64,000 bases of DNA. Origin: Desulfopila inferna. GTDB taxonomy: Bacteria; Desulfobacterota; Desulfobulbia; Desulfobulbales; Desulfocapsaceae. The stretch lies in assembly GCF_016919005.1 (NCBI RefSeq), contig NZ_JAFFQE010000003.1, forward strand, positions 124,001 to 188,000, in the 5' to 3' direction. Position numbers and translations under genes: made by a program. Shown piece by piece: positions 25,815-35,764 of the stretch. Below the pieces are notes generated by a model. That model was given only the letters and a program-made list of their open reading frames with translations. It was not told where the DNA came from and did not search any database. Position 1 is the first letter of the stretch; every line of letters begins with the position of its first letter.

Positions 25815-27365
25815 ATGAAAGCGAACGACCAACTCGATCACCTGATGAAATTACGCGCGGAAGCACGTCTTGGAGGTGGTCAGAAGAGGATTGACAAAAT
25901 CCACTCCGAGGGACGTTATACGGCGAGGGAGCGCATTGAGATGCTCCTGGATCCCGGCTCTTTTGAAGAATTCGACATGTTCAAGCTCCATAGGTGCCGC
26001 GATTTCGGCATGGAAGACAAACAATTTCCCGGCGACGGAGTGGTCACCGGCTTTGGCACCGTAGATAACCGCAGCGTCTATGTCTTTGCCCAGGATTTTA
26101 CGGTACTGGGCGGCTCTCTTTCTGAAACATTTGCCGAGAAGATCTGTAAAATTATGGATCTGGCTATGAAAAACGGTGCCCCGGTGATTGGATTGAATGA
26201 TTCAGGCGGTGCCCGCATTCAAGAGGGAATTGAAAGCCTGGCCGGTTACTCGGAAATATTCCAGCGCAACGTCATGGCCTCTGGAGTTGTTCCTCAAATT
26301 TCCGCCATTTTTGGACCCTGCGCGGGAGGGGCTGTCTACTCACCGGCTTTGACCGACTTTGTCACCATGGTCAAAAAGCAGTCCTATATGTTTCTCACCG
26401 GACCGAAGGTAGTCAAATCCGTCACCCATGAAGACGTCACCGTCGAGGAACTCGGCGGCGCCGAGATGCATGCCAGCAGGAGCGGAGTGAGCGACTATGC
26501 CGCCGAATCGGGTGAAGACGCTATAAACTATATCAAAAAATTACTCTCATTCCTGCCGCAGAACAATCTGGAAACCACCCCTCAGGTTCCCTGTGACGAT
26601 CCGGTCACCAGGACATCTGCGGAACTGAACAGCTTTATTCCCGACAATCATAACGAAGCCTATGATATGAAGGAGGTTATCCTGCAGTCTGTTGACAACC
26701 GGGATTTCCATGAAGTCAAAGAGACTTTTGCCCCGAACCTGATCACCGGCTTTGCCCGCTACAACGGTATGAGCGTTGGTATTGTCGCCAACCAGCCGGC
26801 CCATCTCTCCGGTGTGCTCGATATAGATTCTTCAATCAAGGGAGCCCGTTTTGTCCGCTTCTGCGACTGTTTCAACATTCCCGTAGTCACCTTCGTCGAT
26901 GTTCCGGGTTTTCTGCCGGGAACAGCCCAGGAATATGGCGGCGTCATCCGTAACGGTGCAAAAATTCTCTATGCCTACGCCGAGGCCACTATTCCTAAAG
27001 TAACTGTTATCACGAGGAAGGCATACGGCGGCGCCTATTGCGTTATGTCTTCGAAGCATCTGCGGGGCGATATCAATTATGCCTGGCCCACTTCGGAAAT
27101 TGCCGTCATGGGCGCTCGGGGGGCAGTCGGTGTACTCTACGGAAGGGAGGCTAAAAAACAGGAGAATCCAGCCGCCTTTCTTGCGGAAAAGGAGAAGGAG
27201 TATCAGGATAAAGTTGCCAATCCATACGTTGCCGCGCAAAGAGGCTACATTGATGACATTATAGAGCCGGCCCGCACCCGTACACGAATCTGCAGGGCAT
27301 TAAACCTTATCAAGAACAAGCGGGACACCAATCCCATGAAGAAGCATGGCAATATACCTCTGTAA
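25815..27365 (+). CDS. Acyl-CoA carboxyltransferase (methylmalonyl-CoA carboxyltransferase 12S / PCC-beta type)
   Basis: A 516-residue crotonase-fold carboxyltransferase that moves the carboxyl group between biotin and propionyl-CoA/methylmalonyl-CoA. Family features: [19 protein letters not shown] at residues 33-52, the first oxyanion/CoA loop [24 protein letters not shown] near 123 (in part), [17 protein letters not shown] near 163, and the second active-site region [49 protein letters not shown] (in pieces) near 355-405. AAGGAG lies before the ATG. It heads an operon with an ABM-fold protein, a 67-residue protein and a biotinylated 5S-type subunit, which fits transcarboxylation between methylmalonyl-CoA and pyruvate. 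A close paralogue is at 38023-39570. Confidence 0.85.
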   Translation: MKANDQLDHLMKLRAEARLGGGQKRIDKIHSEGRYTARERIEMLLDPGSFEEFDMFKLHRCRDFGMEDKQFPGDGVVTGFGTVDNRSVYVFAQDFTVLGGSLSETFAEKICKIMDLAMKNGAPVIGLNDSGGARIQEGIESLAGYSEIFQRNVMASGVVPQISAIFGPCAGGAVYSPALTDFVTMVKKQSYMFLTGPKVVKSVTHEDVTVEELGGAEMHASRSGVSDYAAESGEDAINYIKKLLSFLPQNNLETTPQVPCDDPVTRTSAELNSFIPDNHNEAYDMKEVILQSVDNRDFHEVKETFAPNLITGFARYNGMSVGIVANQPAHLSGVLDIDSSIKGARFVRFCDCFNIPVVTFVDVPGFLPGTAQEYGGVIRNGAKILYAYAEATIPKVTVITRKAYGGAYCVMSSKHLRGDINYAWPTSEIAVMGARGAVGVLYGREAKKQENPAAFLAEKEKEYQDKVANPYVAAQRGYIDDIIEPARTRTRICRALNLIKNKRDTNPMKKHGNIPL

Positions 27366-27446
27366 ATTCTTTCCCCTTGCGCTGCGCTCTCTAGCGGACC
27401 GATGGGAGAAATACAGTATTTCTCTACCTAGATAAAGGAGAATTCC

Positions 27447-27728
27447 ATGGCTGTAAAAATATTCATCAAAAGAAAAGCATCTGAAGTACACGTTATCGAA
27501 CTTACGATGTTGTTAAAGAAACTGCGCGGCCTGACATTGAGCCAACCCGGATATATTTCCGGCGAAACCCTGCAGCGCATAGATGAACCCGGTGAAACAA
27601 TGGTTATCAGCACCTGGCGATCCGTGGAAGACTGGAACAAATGGGTCAACAATGAGAAAAGGATGATGATTCAGGGTGAAATTGACCAGATTCTCGACCA
27701 GGAAACCGAATATGCAATTTATGGGTGA
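27447..27728 (+). CDS. ABM-fold (antibiotic biosynthesis monooxygenase-like) small protein
   Basis: A 93-residue protein with AAAGGAG before the ATG. It fits the dimeric alpha/beta barrel ABM fold: a first strand VKIFIKRKA, a helix ELTMLLKKLRGLTLSQPGYISGETL, a strand MVISTWRSVEDWNKWVNNEKR (in part) and a C-terminal strand YAIYG. Proteins of this fold range from quinol monooxygenases to haem-degrading and non-enzymatic subunits. Its place between the 12S- and 5S-type subunits suggests a structural or regulatory part in the carboxylase system rather than oxygen chemistry in an anaerobe; this is inference. Confidence 0.7.
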   Translation: MAVKIFIKRKASEVHVIELTMLLKKLRGLTLSQPGYISGETLQRIDEPGETMVISTWRSVEDWNKWVNNEKRMMIQGEIDQILDQETEYAIYG

Positions 27729-27824
27729 ACCATGGCAGCGCCCTTTCGCGCCTGATTATTCCCGAGTACCTGCATAATGGGATGTTCAGCGTAAACATAT
27801 TTTTTTCAATACGTGAGTACACCA

Positions 27825-28028
27825 ATGGCAGAAGCAAACAAGAAGATAGCAGCCGCACTTGCAGCGGTAAATGCCTATTTACAGGAGGAGGCAATCCAGC
27901 AGCAGGGTGCATGTGCTGCAACCTCGCAAGCGCCTCAACAGGAGTTGAATCTCTGGGGACTCAGTGGACGACAGGACATGATGAACATGCGTCAACTGAT
28001 ACAAATGAAGGCTTTTTCACGCTTTTAG
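27825..28028 (+). CDS. 67-residue protein resembling the C-terminal tail of OadG/MmdD subunits
   Basis: A small soluble protein: an Ala-rich helix (MAEANKKIAAALAAVNAYLQ), a variable Gln/Ala linker and a conserved tail (NLWGLSGRQDMMNMRQLIQM). OadG and MmdD subunits end with the same plan, an Ile/Ala helix followed by a W-x3-GR tail, but also have an N-terminal membrane helix that is missing here. In the Veillonella methylmalonyl-CoA decarboxylase the tiny epsilon subunit is likewise a free copy of the delta tail, so this may be an equivalent assembly or stabilising subunit. An upstream in-frame GTG at 27813 is possible but the ATG at 27825 fits better. The stop codon overlaps the start of a hairpin repeat. 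Confidence 0.65.
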   Translation: MAEANKKIAAALAAVNAYLQEEAIQQQGACAATSQAPQQELNLWGLSGRQDMMNMRQLIQMKAFSRF

Positions 28029-28176
28029 AATCTTACAGATTTTTTCTTGTTTTTTTGCAAGAAAATAATCTGTCTAAAGGTTCTTATCCAGCTCAGCTGG
28101 GTTAACACCTTACAGAACGTTTTCTTAAAAAAAAATAGTCTGTCCCAAGGTTCTTATACCCTCAAGGGGGTACTGA
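28026..28176 (+). repeat. Two tandem units of a two-hairpin repeat, starting in a stop codon
   Basis: Unit 1 (about 28026-28106) begins in the TAG stop: TAGAATCTTACAGATT, T-rich arm with TTTCTTG, loop, GCAAGAAAAT, AATCTGTCTAAAGGTTCTTA, then the perfect small palindrome CCAGCTCAGCTGG. Unit 2 (about 28107-28176) is a diverged copy whose small hairpin is replaced by TACCCTCAAGGGGGTA. The same element in the same orientation relative to transcription follows the carboxyltransferase stop at 38023. Reversed or partial copies lie at 53617, 57254 and 58118. The 28177-28358 remainder before the next gene is AT-rich and shows nothing else. Confidence 0.8.
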
Positions 28177-28358
28177 TCTGGAACAGCATTTTAAAAATTC
28201 GAATGACCTCATTAGATGCCAACATGACAAGGTACCCACAAATCCGCTGCTTTTATACAGGCGACTTTTCAAGTGGAATCAAGACAGTATGCTTAATGCA
28301 AAGCAGATTAAGAGAGTTATACCATCATGTTTAACCGACCAGGTAAGGAGATGGAGTG

Positions 28359-30341
28359 ATGAGTGACCAAGTAAAAATGACCGAATTACAATATGACAGC
28401 GACCGCCCAAAGGCGGGAAATCCTCTGAAAATAATGGACCTGAGTATTCGCGATGGCCATCAGTCACTGTTCGCCACGCGCGGCCGCACCGAAGATATGA
28501 TTCCGGTCGCCGAAATGATGGATGAGGTAGGCTTCTGGGCTATTGAAACCTGGGGCGGCGCAACTTTCGATACCATGCACCGCTTCCTCAACGAAGATCC
28601 ATGGGAAAGACTGCGCACCCTGAAGCGCTATATCAAAAAAACCCCTTTCTCCATGCTTCTCAGAGCTCAGAACCTGGTGGGATATCGCAACTATGCCGAC
28701 GATCTGGCCTATGCCTTCGTCGACCGGGCCGCGGAAAACGGTATGGACGTCTTCAGGACCTTTGATGCGCTCAACGACTACCGCAATTTTGAGACCGTGG
28801 TCAAACAGATCAAAAAGAGCGGTAAGCATTTTCAAGGCTGTATCTGCTATACCCTGACCGAGCCACGTCTGGGCGGTGATGTCTATAATCTTGACTATTA
28901 TGTCAACAAGGCCAAAGAGCTTGAATCCATGGGAGCGGATACCATCTGCGTCAAGGACATGGCCGGACTGATGGCGCCCTATGATGCATATCCTCTGGTC
29001 AAAGCTTTGAAAGAAGCGGTATCCATTCCGATCCACCTGCATAGCCACTTCACCTCAGGAATGTCGCCCATGACCCACCTCAAGGCGATTGAGGCCGGTG
29101 TCGATATCATAGACACCTGCATGACCCCGTATGCCTACAGGACATCGCATGCCGCCGTCGAACCGCTGGTCATGGCACTGCTGGGAACGAATCGCGACAC
29201 CGGTTTCGACATCAAGAAACTGGCGGACATCAACGAGGTCCTGGAGAAGAAGGTCATGCCGAAATACAAGCATCTGCTTGATGACTCCAAGGTTTCCATC
29301 ATTGATATCAACGTTCTCCTGCACCAGACCCCTGGCGGCATGCTCTCGAATCTGGTCAACCAGCTTCGTGAAATGGACGCTCTGGACAAGATCGACGAGG
29401 TCTATAAGGAGCTTCCCCGGGTTCGTAAAGATCTGGGCCAGATCCCTCTGGTCACCCCGACAAGCCAGATCGTCGGCGTCCAGACAGTGAACAATGTTCT
29501 GCATGACACCCCGGATGAACGCTATAAAATGATCACCGGGCAGGTGAAGGATCTCTGCTACGGCCTCTACGGCAAAACCGCGGTCCCCATCAATGAAGAA
29601 GTTCAGAAAAAGGCACTGAAGGGATATCCGCGCGGCGAAGAACCGATCACCTGCCGTCCCGCCGAAGTACTTGAACCCGAACTGGAGAAAGCCAAGGCGG
29701 AAATCGGCGACCTTGCCGTTGATATGGACGATCTTATTCTCTACGCCCAGTTTCCGGTGACGGGGAGAAAATTTCTGGAATGGAAATACGGCAAAACAGA
29801 GCCGCCGGAAAGCGTCAAGCCTATTACCCTGGAAGAAGTCGCCAAAAGAGATGCACTGCTGAAAAAGGCGAAAGAAGGAAAGTTAGTCGAGAAAAAAGGC
29901 GATACTCCTGAAAAAACCGAGGCAGTGCGTACCTTCAACGTCTTCGTCGACCAGGAGTATTTCAGTGTCGAGGTTGATCCGGTGGGCGGTCCAGTGGTCT
30001 CCATGCCGCGGCAGAATGCAGCACCCCAGCCTGCACAGCCCACGCAGCCGGCCTCTGCTCCCGCCAATCCAGCGCCGGCGGCAACTTCACAGAGTGCCAA
30101 TCCCGCACCGGCCTCCACCAGCAGGACAGGTACGCTTCTCTTGGCACCTATGCCCGGTATGATCGTCAGTTATGCCAAAAACATAGGCGACAAAGTCAGT
30201 AAGGGTGAAACGGTCGTTGTTCTTGAAGCCATGAAGATGGAAAACGCTTTGGGGGCGCCCTGTGACGGTGTCATCAAGGAAAATAGTTTTAAAAGCGGCG
30301 ACACTGTGGCTAAAGGTGCTGTTTTGTGCGTTATCGAGTAG
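28359..30341 (+). CDS. Biotin-dependent carboxylase subunit: 5S/oxaloacetate decarboxylase alpha type with fused biotinyl domain
   Basis: A 660-residue protein that moves CO2 between carboxybiotin and pyruvate/oxaloacetate. Residues about 20-300 form the DRE-TIM-like barrel with the metal and substrate motifs LSIRDGHQSLFATR, IETWGGATFD, FRTFDALND, CVKDMAGLMAPYDAYPLVKALK (in part) and IHLHSHFTSGM (His-x-His metal ligands). Residues about 320-470 are the PYC_OADA conserved region (VTPTSQIVGVQTVNNVL). After a Pro/Ala-rich linker (about 550-590) the biotinyl domain has the acceptor Lys in EAMKMEN near residue 627. No biotin carboxylase domain exists, so it is not a whole pyruvate carboxylase. In Propionibacterium the 5S and 1.3S subunits are separate; here they are fused. 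AAGGAG lies eight bases before the ATG at 28359. Confidence 0.87.
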   Translation: MSDQVKMTELQYDSDRPKAGNPLKIMDLSIRDGHQSLFATRGRTEDMIPVAEMMDEVGFWAIETWGGATFDTMHRFLNEDPWERLRTLKRYIKKTPFSMLLRAQNLVGYRNYADDLAYAFVDRAAENGMDVFRTFDALNDYRNFETVVKQIKKSGKHFQGCICYTLTEPRLGGDVYNLDYYVNKAKELESMGADTICVKDMAGLMAPYDAYPLVKALKEAVSIPIHLHSHFTSGMSPMTHLKAIEAGVDIIDTCMTPYAYRTSHAAVEPLVMALLGTNRDTGFDIKKLADINEVLEKKVMPKYKHLLDDSKVSIIDINVLLHQTPGGMLSNLVNQLREMDALDKIDEVYKELPRVRKDLGQIPLVTPTSQIVGVQTVNNVLHDTPDERYKMITGQVKDLCYGLYGKTAVPINEEVQKKALKGYPRGEEPITCRPAEVLEPELEKAKAEIGDLAVDMDDLILYAQFPVTGRKFLEWKYGKTEPPESVKPITLEEVAKRDALLKKAKEGKLVEKKGDTPEKTEAVRTFNVFVDQEYFSVEVDPVGGPVVSMPRQNAAPQPAQPTQPASAPANPAPAATSQSANPAPASTSRTGTLLLAPMPGMIVSYAKNIGDKVSKGETVVVLEAMKMENALGAPCDGVIKENSFKSGDTVAKGAVLCVIE

Positions 30342-30353
30342 CACCACTCTCCG

Positions 30354-30390
30354 AGAAAGGACATGGACAATATTTCCATGCCCTTTCTTT
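30354..30390 (+). terminator. Terminator after the 5S-type gene
   Basis: AGAAAGG pairs with CCTTTCT and, after one mismatch, CATGGA pairs with TCCATG, with a short AT loop and T-rich sequence beyond. It closes the carboxyltransferase operon. Confidence 0.8.
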
Positions 30391-30499
30391 CAACCTTTTT
30401 CCCTTTACAACTCTGCAAACGCATATAACTTTATATGATAAGGAATGGGACAAGTCGCTCTTCCCCGTTGAACTATAACAATCAACCCTTTCAGAAAAG

Positions 30500-31009
30500 A
30501 TGATCATCAAAGAAATCAGAGGGAAAAAGCCTCAATTTGGAGCGGACTGTTTTTTTGCCGATACCGCCGTCATAATCGGTGATGTGGAGATGGGAAACCA
30601 GTGCAGCATCTGGTTCAATGCCATTCTTCGCGGCGATGTCAACTATATCAGAATGGCGGACAGGGTGAATGTGCAGGATGGGGCTGTGATCCACGGTACC
30701 TATAAGAAATCACCAACCAATATCGGCAGTAATGTCTCCATAGCCCATAACGCCATCGTGCATGGCTGCACGATTGAAGACAATGTTCTTATCGGCATGG
30801 GCTCCATTGTCATGGATGACTGCATCGTCAATTCCAATACCATTATTGCCGCCGGGGCAGTGGTCACCACCGGGACAACGGTGGAATCCGGCTGCATCTA
30901 TGCGGGAGTTCCTGCAAAGAAGATCAAGGATATCAGTGAGGAGCTTATCTCCGGTCAAATCGAGCGCATAGCCCAAAGCTATATCAAGTATGCGGGATGG
31001 TACAAATAA
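30500..31009 (+). CDS. Gamma-class carbonic anhydrase family protein
   Basis: A 169-residue left-handed beta-helix protein made of hexapeptide repeats (about residues 15-145). The three zinc-binding His are present: VIHG near residue 72 and SIAHNAIVHGC near 88-96. It also has WFNAILRGDVNYIRMADRVNVQDGAVIHG (in pieces), the usual conserved core. Members hydrate CO2 or bind CoA-linked substrates. Lying directly after the biotin carboxylase operon, it may supply bicarbonate or remove CO2 for carboxyl transfer. It has its own leader after a terminator, and its transcription converges on meaB. Confidence 0.8.
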   Translation: MIIKEIRGKKPQFGADCFFADTAVIIGDVEMGNQCSIWFNAILRGDVNYIRMADRVNVQDGAVIHGTYKKSPTNIGSNVSIAHNAIVHGCTIEDNVLIGMGSIVMDDCIVNSNTIIAAGAVVTTGTTVESGCIYAGVPAKKIKDISEELISGQIERIAQSYIKYAGWYK

Positions 31010-31180
31010 CGTAACTATTCAGGCAAAACTGCCGGTTTTTAGTACCTTACTCCCCAAAAGCTGACATAAAAAACAAGAAAAGGGAAACTACCTTTAGGCA
31101 ACTTACACTTACCGCCAAGGTACTTATCCCGGCCACTTGCGGCTTTCAGGGGTTAGCTTCTTGCTGAAGAGTTACCAAAT

Positions 31181-31215
31181 AACTAAAGGCCACCTTTTCA
31201 AGATGGCCTTTAGTT
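31181..31215. terminator. Bidirectional terminator between the carbonic anhydrase and meaB genes
   Basis: AACTAAAGGCCA (31181-31192) pairs perfectly with TGGCCTTTAGTT (31204-31215) around an 11-base loop. It begins inside the meaB stop codon on the minus strand and serves the convergent gene as well. Confidence 0.85.
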
Positions 31216-32197
31216 AAACCGTGTCGTCGAGAAGAGAGAGGAGCCGTGCGGCAGCCACTGTAGGCGAGGTGTGTTCCTGCTCTATTTCCCCGAGTAGGCC
31301 GGGAATGGTCTTTTTTACCTTCGCACTGTTGTAAAACCAGTCCTTGAGTCCTTCGTCAAGGAGAAACCCAAACCACTGTCTCGCCTGATCTTTTCGCTTT
31401 TGATAGAACTCTCCGCTATCCGTCAGGGCCCGGCGATGCTCTTCGACGGCCTGCCATATTTCCTCTATCCCAACCTTTTCCAAAGCACTGCAGGTCAATA
31501 CCGGCACCGTCCAGTTGGGACTGTACGGCATCAATAGATGCAGGGCGGCCTGATATTCCTTGCGGGCCAGTTCCGCCTTGCCGACATTGTCTCTATCGGC
31601 CTTGTTGATGACAATGGCATCGGCTACTTCGAGCACCCCTTTCTTTATTCCCTGCAGTTCGTCGCCTGCTCCCGCTATCATCAGCACCAGAAAAAAATCG
31701 ACCATCGAGGCAACGGTGGTTTCGGACTGGCCTACACCGACAGTTTCGATAATGATAACATCAAAGCCCGCAGCCTCACAGACAAGCATGGTCTCCCGGG
31801 TTTTTCCGGCGACCCCGCCAAGGGTCCCGCTGGATGGCGATGGTCGGATAAAGGCTTTGTCATTGACGGCCAGCTTCTCCATCCTGGTCTTGTCGCCGAG
31901 TATGGAGCCGCCACTGCGGCCACTGCTTGGATCTATCGCCAGTACCGCTACACGAAGGCCCATTTCGGTCAGCATGGTCCCGAAGCTTTCGATAAAGGTG
32001 CTTTTCCCGGCTCCCGGCACTCCGGTGATTCCGAGCCTTACCGCGTTTCCCGTTCTGGGAAGAAGGGAGTCGATGATAGTCCGGGCCAGTGCCTGATGCC
32101 CTGCCAGTGAACTTTCAATAAGTGTTATGGTACGGGCAAGCACGAGACGATCTCCGGCGATAACCCCGTCGATATAGTACTGTGTGTCCTTAACCAT
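31214..32197 (-). CDS. meaB: Methylmalonyl-CoA mutase-associated GTPase MeaB
   Basis: A 327-residue G3E-type GTPase chaperone that loads and protects the B12 cofactor of methylmalonyl-CoA mutase. The Walker A loop is GITGVPGAGKST near residues 57-67; the metal and switch regions are LAIDPSSGRSGGSILGDKTRME (in part) near 92-112 and ETVGVGQSETTVASMVD near 150; the guanine-specificity motif is INKADRDN near 197. It is the last gene of the operon TetR-mce-mutase-meaB, 77 bases after the mutase stop. Confidence 0.93.
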   Translation of the reverse strand: MVKDTQYYIDGVIAGDRLVLARTITLIESSLAGHQALARTIIDSLLPRTGNAVRLGITGVPGAGKSTFIESFGTMLTEMGLRVAVLAIDPSSGRSGGSILGDKTRMEKLAVNDKAFIRPSPSSGTLGGVAGKTRETMLVCEAAGFDVIIIETVGVGQSETTVASMVDFFLVLMIAGAGDELQGIKKGVLEVADAIVINKADRDNVGKAELARKEYQAALHLLMPYSPNWTVPVLTCSALEKVGIEEIWQAVEEHRRALTDSGEFYQKRKDQARQWFGFLLDEGLKDWFYNSAKVKKTIPGLLGEIEQEHTSPTVAAARLLSLLDDTV

Positions 32198-32274
32198 AAT
32201 TAAATCCTGAGGCGCATCACTTGAATTATTTTTTAAGGAATAAGACCCAGGTCTTACTCCTTAAATTTTCCAGG

Positions 32275-34410
32275 TCAATATTTCTCTTCCAGCAAAGTCA
32301 GTGTCTTATCCGCCGAGACCGGTACCGGGGTACCCGGCCCGAATACGGCTTTCACGCCGGCTTTATAAAGAAAATCATAATCCGCCGGAGGGATGACCCC
32401 ACCCGCCACCACCATGATTTCCTCACCGCCCAGCTTGCCGAGTTCTTCTATCAAGGCGGGAATCAAGGTCTTATGACCGGCAGCGAGGCTGGAGGCGCCC
32501 ACGACATGGACATCATTTTCCACCGCCATCTTGGCAGCTTCGGCCGGCGTCTGAAACATAGGACTGATGTCTACATCAAATCCCAGATCGGCATAGGAGC
32601 TGGCAATGACTTTGATGCCGCGGTCATGTCCGTCCTGGCCCATTTTCGTAACCAGCATACGAGGCCTTCTTCCATTCTTTTCCAGGAAGGCGGCGGTACG
32701 TTGGCGCAAAGCCTCGATCACGTTGCCGCTGGCTCCGAATTCAGAGGAGTAGGCTCCCGAGATGCAGCGCGTGGTGGCGACATATCTGCCGAAGACCTTC
32801 TCCAATGCATCGGAAATTTCTCCAACCGTTGCCCTGGCCCTGACCGCAGGCAGCGCTGCCTCGAGAATATTGCCGTCCGACTCGGCCGCCCTGGTCAGAT
32901 CCGCCAGGGCCTTTTCCACGGCGTTATTATCTCGTGTCGCCTTGATTTCCTTAAGCCTGGCAACCTGCTCATCACGGACGGTGGCAGGAACTTCGCGGAC
33001 CTCAAAGTCGATCTTTTCGTTGGGCAGTTTGTATTTATTGACACCGACAATAACATCGCTGCCCTGATCGATTCTAGCCTGCTTACGGGCAGCTGATTCT
33101 TCGATGCGCATTTTCGGCATACCTGATTCGATGGCTTTTGCCATACCGCCAAGTTCCTCGATCTCATCGATTATCTTCTGCGCCTCGTCGACGATGCTCT
33201 TGGTCAGCGCCTCGACATAATAGGAACCGCCCAGAGGATCGACAACATGGCAGACCTCCGTTTCTTCCTGAATGAGGATCTGGGTGTTGCGGGCAATGCG
33301 CGCGGAAAAATCCGTGGGCAGGCCAATGGCCTCATCAAAGGAGTTTGTATGCAGCGACTGGGTGCCGCCCAGAACCGCGGACATGGCCTCGAGAGTCGTG
33401 CGAATAACATTGTTGTAAGGATCCTGCTCGGTCAGACTCCATCCCGAGGTCTGGCAATGAGTGCGCAGCATCGAGGATTTGGGATTTTTCGGATTGAACC
33501 TGCTCATCTGCCGGTGCCAGAGAAAACGGGCAGCTCTGAGCATGGCGATATCCATGAAAAAGTTCATGCCGATGCCGAAGAAAAAGGAAAGTCTGGGCGC
33601 AAAGGAATCGACATCCATGCCGGCCTTCAGTGCGGCCTTGACATACTCGACACCGTCAGCCAATGTAAATGCGGTCTGCAAAACGGAGTTGGCTCCCGCC
33701 TCCATCATATGGTAGCCGCTGATGCTGATGGTATTATACTTCGGCATGTTTTTGGAGGAAAAGGCCATAATATCGGAGATAATCCGCATCGAGGGCACCG
33801 GCGGATAAATATAGGTGTTCCTGGTCAGATATTCCTTGAGAATGTCATTCTGAATGGTGCCGGTAAGTTGTTCATGTTTGACTCCCTGTTCTTCGGCAGC
33901 AACTATATAGCCGGCCAGGATGGGGATAACGGCACCGTTCATGGTCATGGAAACAGACATCTTATCCAGGGGGATGCCGTCAAAGAGAATCTTCATATCC
34001 TCAACCGAATCGATGGCAACGCCTGCCTTGCCGATATCGCCGGAAACCCGTGGGTGATCAGAATCATAACCTCGATGAGTGGCAAGATCAAAGGCAACCG
34101 AAAGACCTTTCTGGCCGGCATCCAGAGCCCGTCTGTAAAAGGCATTTGATTCCTTGGCCGTGGAGAAGCCGGCATATTGTCGGATGGTCCAGGGACGGCC
34201 GGCATACATTGTCGCCATGGGTCCCCGTACATAGGGTTCCATGCCCGGCAGGGTATTGACGGTTTCCATGCCCTCTATGTCTTCGGCGGTATACAGCGGT
34301 TTTACCCGGATTCCCTCCGGGGTCATCCACTCAAGCTCTTCGACCGGCCGGCCTTTCATCTGTTTGCTTGCAAGTTCCTTCCATTTGTCGAAATCCGGAT
34401 GTTCACTCAT
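32275..34410 (-). CDS. scpA: Methylmalonyl-CoA mutase, single-chain type
   Basis: A 711-residue B12 enzyme that converts (R)-methylmalonyl-CoA to succinyl-CoA and back. The TIM-barrel domain starts with [18 protein letters not shown] and includes [35 protein letters not shown] (in pieces), the family signature around residues 80-115, and [24 protein letters not shown]. The C-terminal cobalamin domain carries GQDGHDRG near residue 592, whose His is the lower axial ligand, and [12 protein letters not shown]. The length fits the catalytic alpha chain or homodimeric form; no small beta-like subunit gene is present. It follows the epimerase gene by 56 bases. Confidence 0.95.
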   Translation of the reverse strand: MSEHPDFDKWKELASKQMKGRPVEELEWMTPEGIRVKPLYTAEDIEGMETVNTLPGMEPYVRGPMATMYAGRPWTIRQYAGFSTAKESNAFYRRALDAGQKGLSVAFDLATHRGYDSDHPRVSGDIGKAGVAIDSVEDMKILFDGIPLDKMSVSMTMNGAVIPILAGYIVAAEEQGVKHEQLTGTIQNDILKEYLTRNTYIYPPVPSMRIISDIMAFSSKNMPKYNTISISGYHMMEAGANSVLQTAFTLADGVEYVKAALKAGMDVDSFAPRLSFFFGIGMNFFMDIAMLRAARFLWHRQMSRFNPKNPKSSMLRTHCQTSGWSLTEQDPYNNVIRTTLEAMSAVLGGTQSLHTNSFDEAIGLPTDFSARIARNTQILIQEETEVCHVVDPLGGSYYVEALTKSIVDEAQKIIDEIEELGGMAKAIESGMPKMRIEESAARKQARIDQGSDVIVGVNKYKLPNEKIDFEVREVPATVRDEQVARLKEIKATRDNNAVEKALADLTRAAESDGNILEAALPAVRARATVGEISDALEKVFGRYVATTRCISGAYSSEFGASGNVIEALRQRTAAFLEKNGRRPRMLVTKMGQDGHDRGIKVIASSYADLGFDVDISPMFQTPAEAAKMAVENDVHVVGASSLAAGHKTLIPALIEELGKLGGEEIMVVAGGVIPPADYDFLYKAGVKAVFGPGTPVPVSADKTLTLLEEKY

Positions 34411-34466
34411 GTGATGCTCCTCGTCATTATTGGCATTGGGTTCGTTGATTTTATTCCGGATACTGA

Positions 34467-34871
34467 TTAAGACCGTTCACATAATTCAACCAGTATCCCC
34501 CCGGTGGCCTTGGGATGCAGAAAGGCAATCTTCGCTCCACCTGCTCCGATTCTGGGAGTTTGGTCGATCAACTGAATATCTTTGGCCTTGAGTTCGGCCA
34601 GGGCCTCTTCAATATTTTCCACACGGAAGGCTACATGTTGAAATCCCTGCCCTCTCTTTTCGATGAATTTGGCTACGGGACCATCGGGGGAAGTGGATTC
34701 AAGAAGCTCTACCTCACTTTCACCTACAGGAAAAAATGCGGTGGTTACCTTTTGCTCGGCAACAGTCTCGGCTCCTTCGAACTCAAGTCCCAGAACCTCG
34801 GACCAGAAATTTTTTCCATCATTAATACTATTAACAGCAATACCAAGATGGTCAATTTTCAGAATCTTCAT
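34467..34871 (-). CDS. mce: Methylmalonyl-CoA epimerase
   Basis: A 134-residue vicinal-oxygen-chelate protein that interconverts the (S) and (R) forms of methylmalonyl-CoA. Family features are [11 protein letters not shown] (first metal His), [19 protein letters not shown] (including the metal-ligand region), [18 protein letters not shown] (second metal His) and [13 protein letters not shown] at the end (Glu ligand). GTGGAG precedes the ATG. It lies between the TetR and mutase genes of the same operon. Confidence 0.95.
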   Translation of the reverse strand: MKILKIDHLGIAVNSINDGKNFWSEVLGLEFEGAETVAEQKVTTAFFPVGESEVELLESTSPDGPVAKFIEKRGQGFQHVAFRVENIEEALAELKAKDIQLIDQTPRIGAGGAKIAFLHPKATGGILVELCERS

Positions 34872-34948
34872 AGTTTTTCTCCACGTTGCTTCATGATTTA
34901 TTGCCTTTCAAGTGCGTGCTTCCTGTCTCAAAAAAGCTGTTTGCCGTT

Positions 34949-35554
34949 CTATTTGCCCTGTATTTTTGATTGTGGTTGAGCCATTCCCTGCCAGACCATC
35001 TCGAACAACTCATTCGCCTGCCCGGCAAGGCTCTCTTTTTTGCCCCGCTGAATCCACATGAAAAAACTGCGCTGCACAAAACCCATTATAAAATCAAGCA
35101 GTACACCGGCTCGAACTTTATTGTTGAGTATTCCTTCTTCCTGTCCCTGGCGCAGAACATCGACCATCAGGTTCATCATTCTGCGCTGCTCAAAGTTTTT
35201 ATCGGCCATCCAGGTTTTCATAGGTAAGGTCATGAAAACGATACGTCCCAGGCCTTCGTGCCTCTCATAGTAGTCAAGCTGCAGCCAGAATACCTTGCGC
35301 AGCTTCTCTTTAAGATCTTCGATCCCTTGAAGATGATCAACAATTCGATCGGTGAGCTTACCCATCCAGACATCCACAAAAGCAAAAACCAGTCGTTCCT
35401 TGCTGCCGTAATGTTTGTAAATCGTGGTAAAACTCACCCCAGCCTTTTCAGCAATGTCACGGATGGAGGCTTTGTGGAAATCGGAATGGGAAAAGACTTC
35501 CAATACCGCCTTTTCGAGACGCGCTCGTATTTCGGGATTTAATTCATCTTGCAT
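34949..35554 (-). CDS. TetR-family regulator, paralogue B
   Basis: About 201 residues and very close to the regulator at 20649-21281: the helix-turn-helix (KASIRDIAEKAGVSFTTIYK, in part) and the ligand-domain block EGLGRIVFMTLPMKTWMAD are nearly identical, while the C-terminal 20 residues differ. The start at 35554 matches the aligned start of paralogue A; an upstream in-frame ATG at 35569 adds five residues. It is the first gene of the operon with epimerase, mutase and MeaB, and a palindrome lies at its predicted start point of transcription, so it probably represses its own operon in response to a pathway acyl-CoA. Confidence 0.87.
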   Translation of the reverse strand: MQDELNPEIRARLEKAVLEVFSHSDFHKASIRDIAEKAGVSFTTIYKHYGSKERLVFAFVDVWMGKLTDRIVDHLQGIEDLKEKLRKVFWLQLDYYERHEGLGRIVFMTLPMKTWMADKNFEQRRMMNLMVDVLRQGQEEGILNNKVRAGVLLDFIMGFVQRSFFMWIQRGKKESLAGQANELFEMVWQGMAQPQSKIQGK

Positions 35555-35764
35555 TATCAACCTGTCCATTTTTTCTCAAGCCGGCTTCACTCCATAGCAT
35601 GATCCAGATTCCATGAAGCAACGCAGGTTATATACCGGCAGGCCCCTTTTCGACCGGTCTGCCATCCTCTACAGTCCACCTGCTGACAAAGACAATGCCC
35701 GCTCACTCCATTTAAAGAAATCATGAAGCTGAAGATCTTGAAGTGTACTGTATGTACTTTCGAA

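Noticed and set aside
28029-28176. Repeated hairpins considered as a CRISPR array
   Set aside because: The two units differ from each other, no regular spacers lie between them and no cas genes are present.
28359-30341. Naming this gene pyruvate carboxylase
   Set aside because: It lacks the ATP-grasp biotin carboxylase domain; only the carboxyltransferase and biotinyl parts are present, and a 12S-type gene lies upstream.
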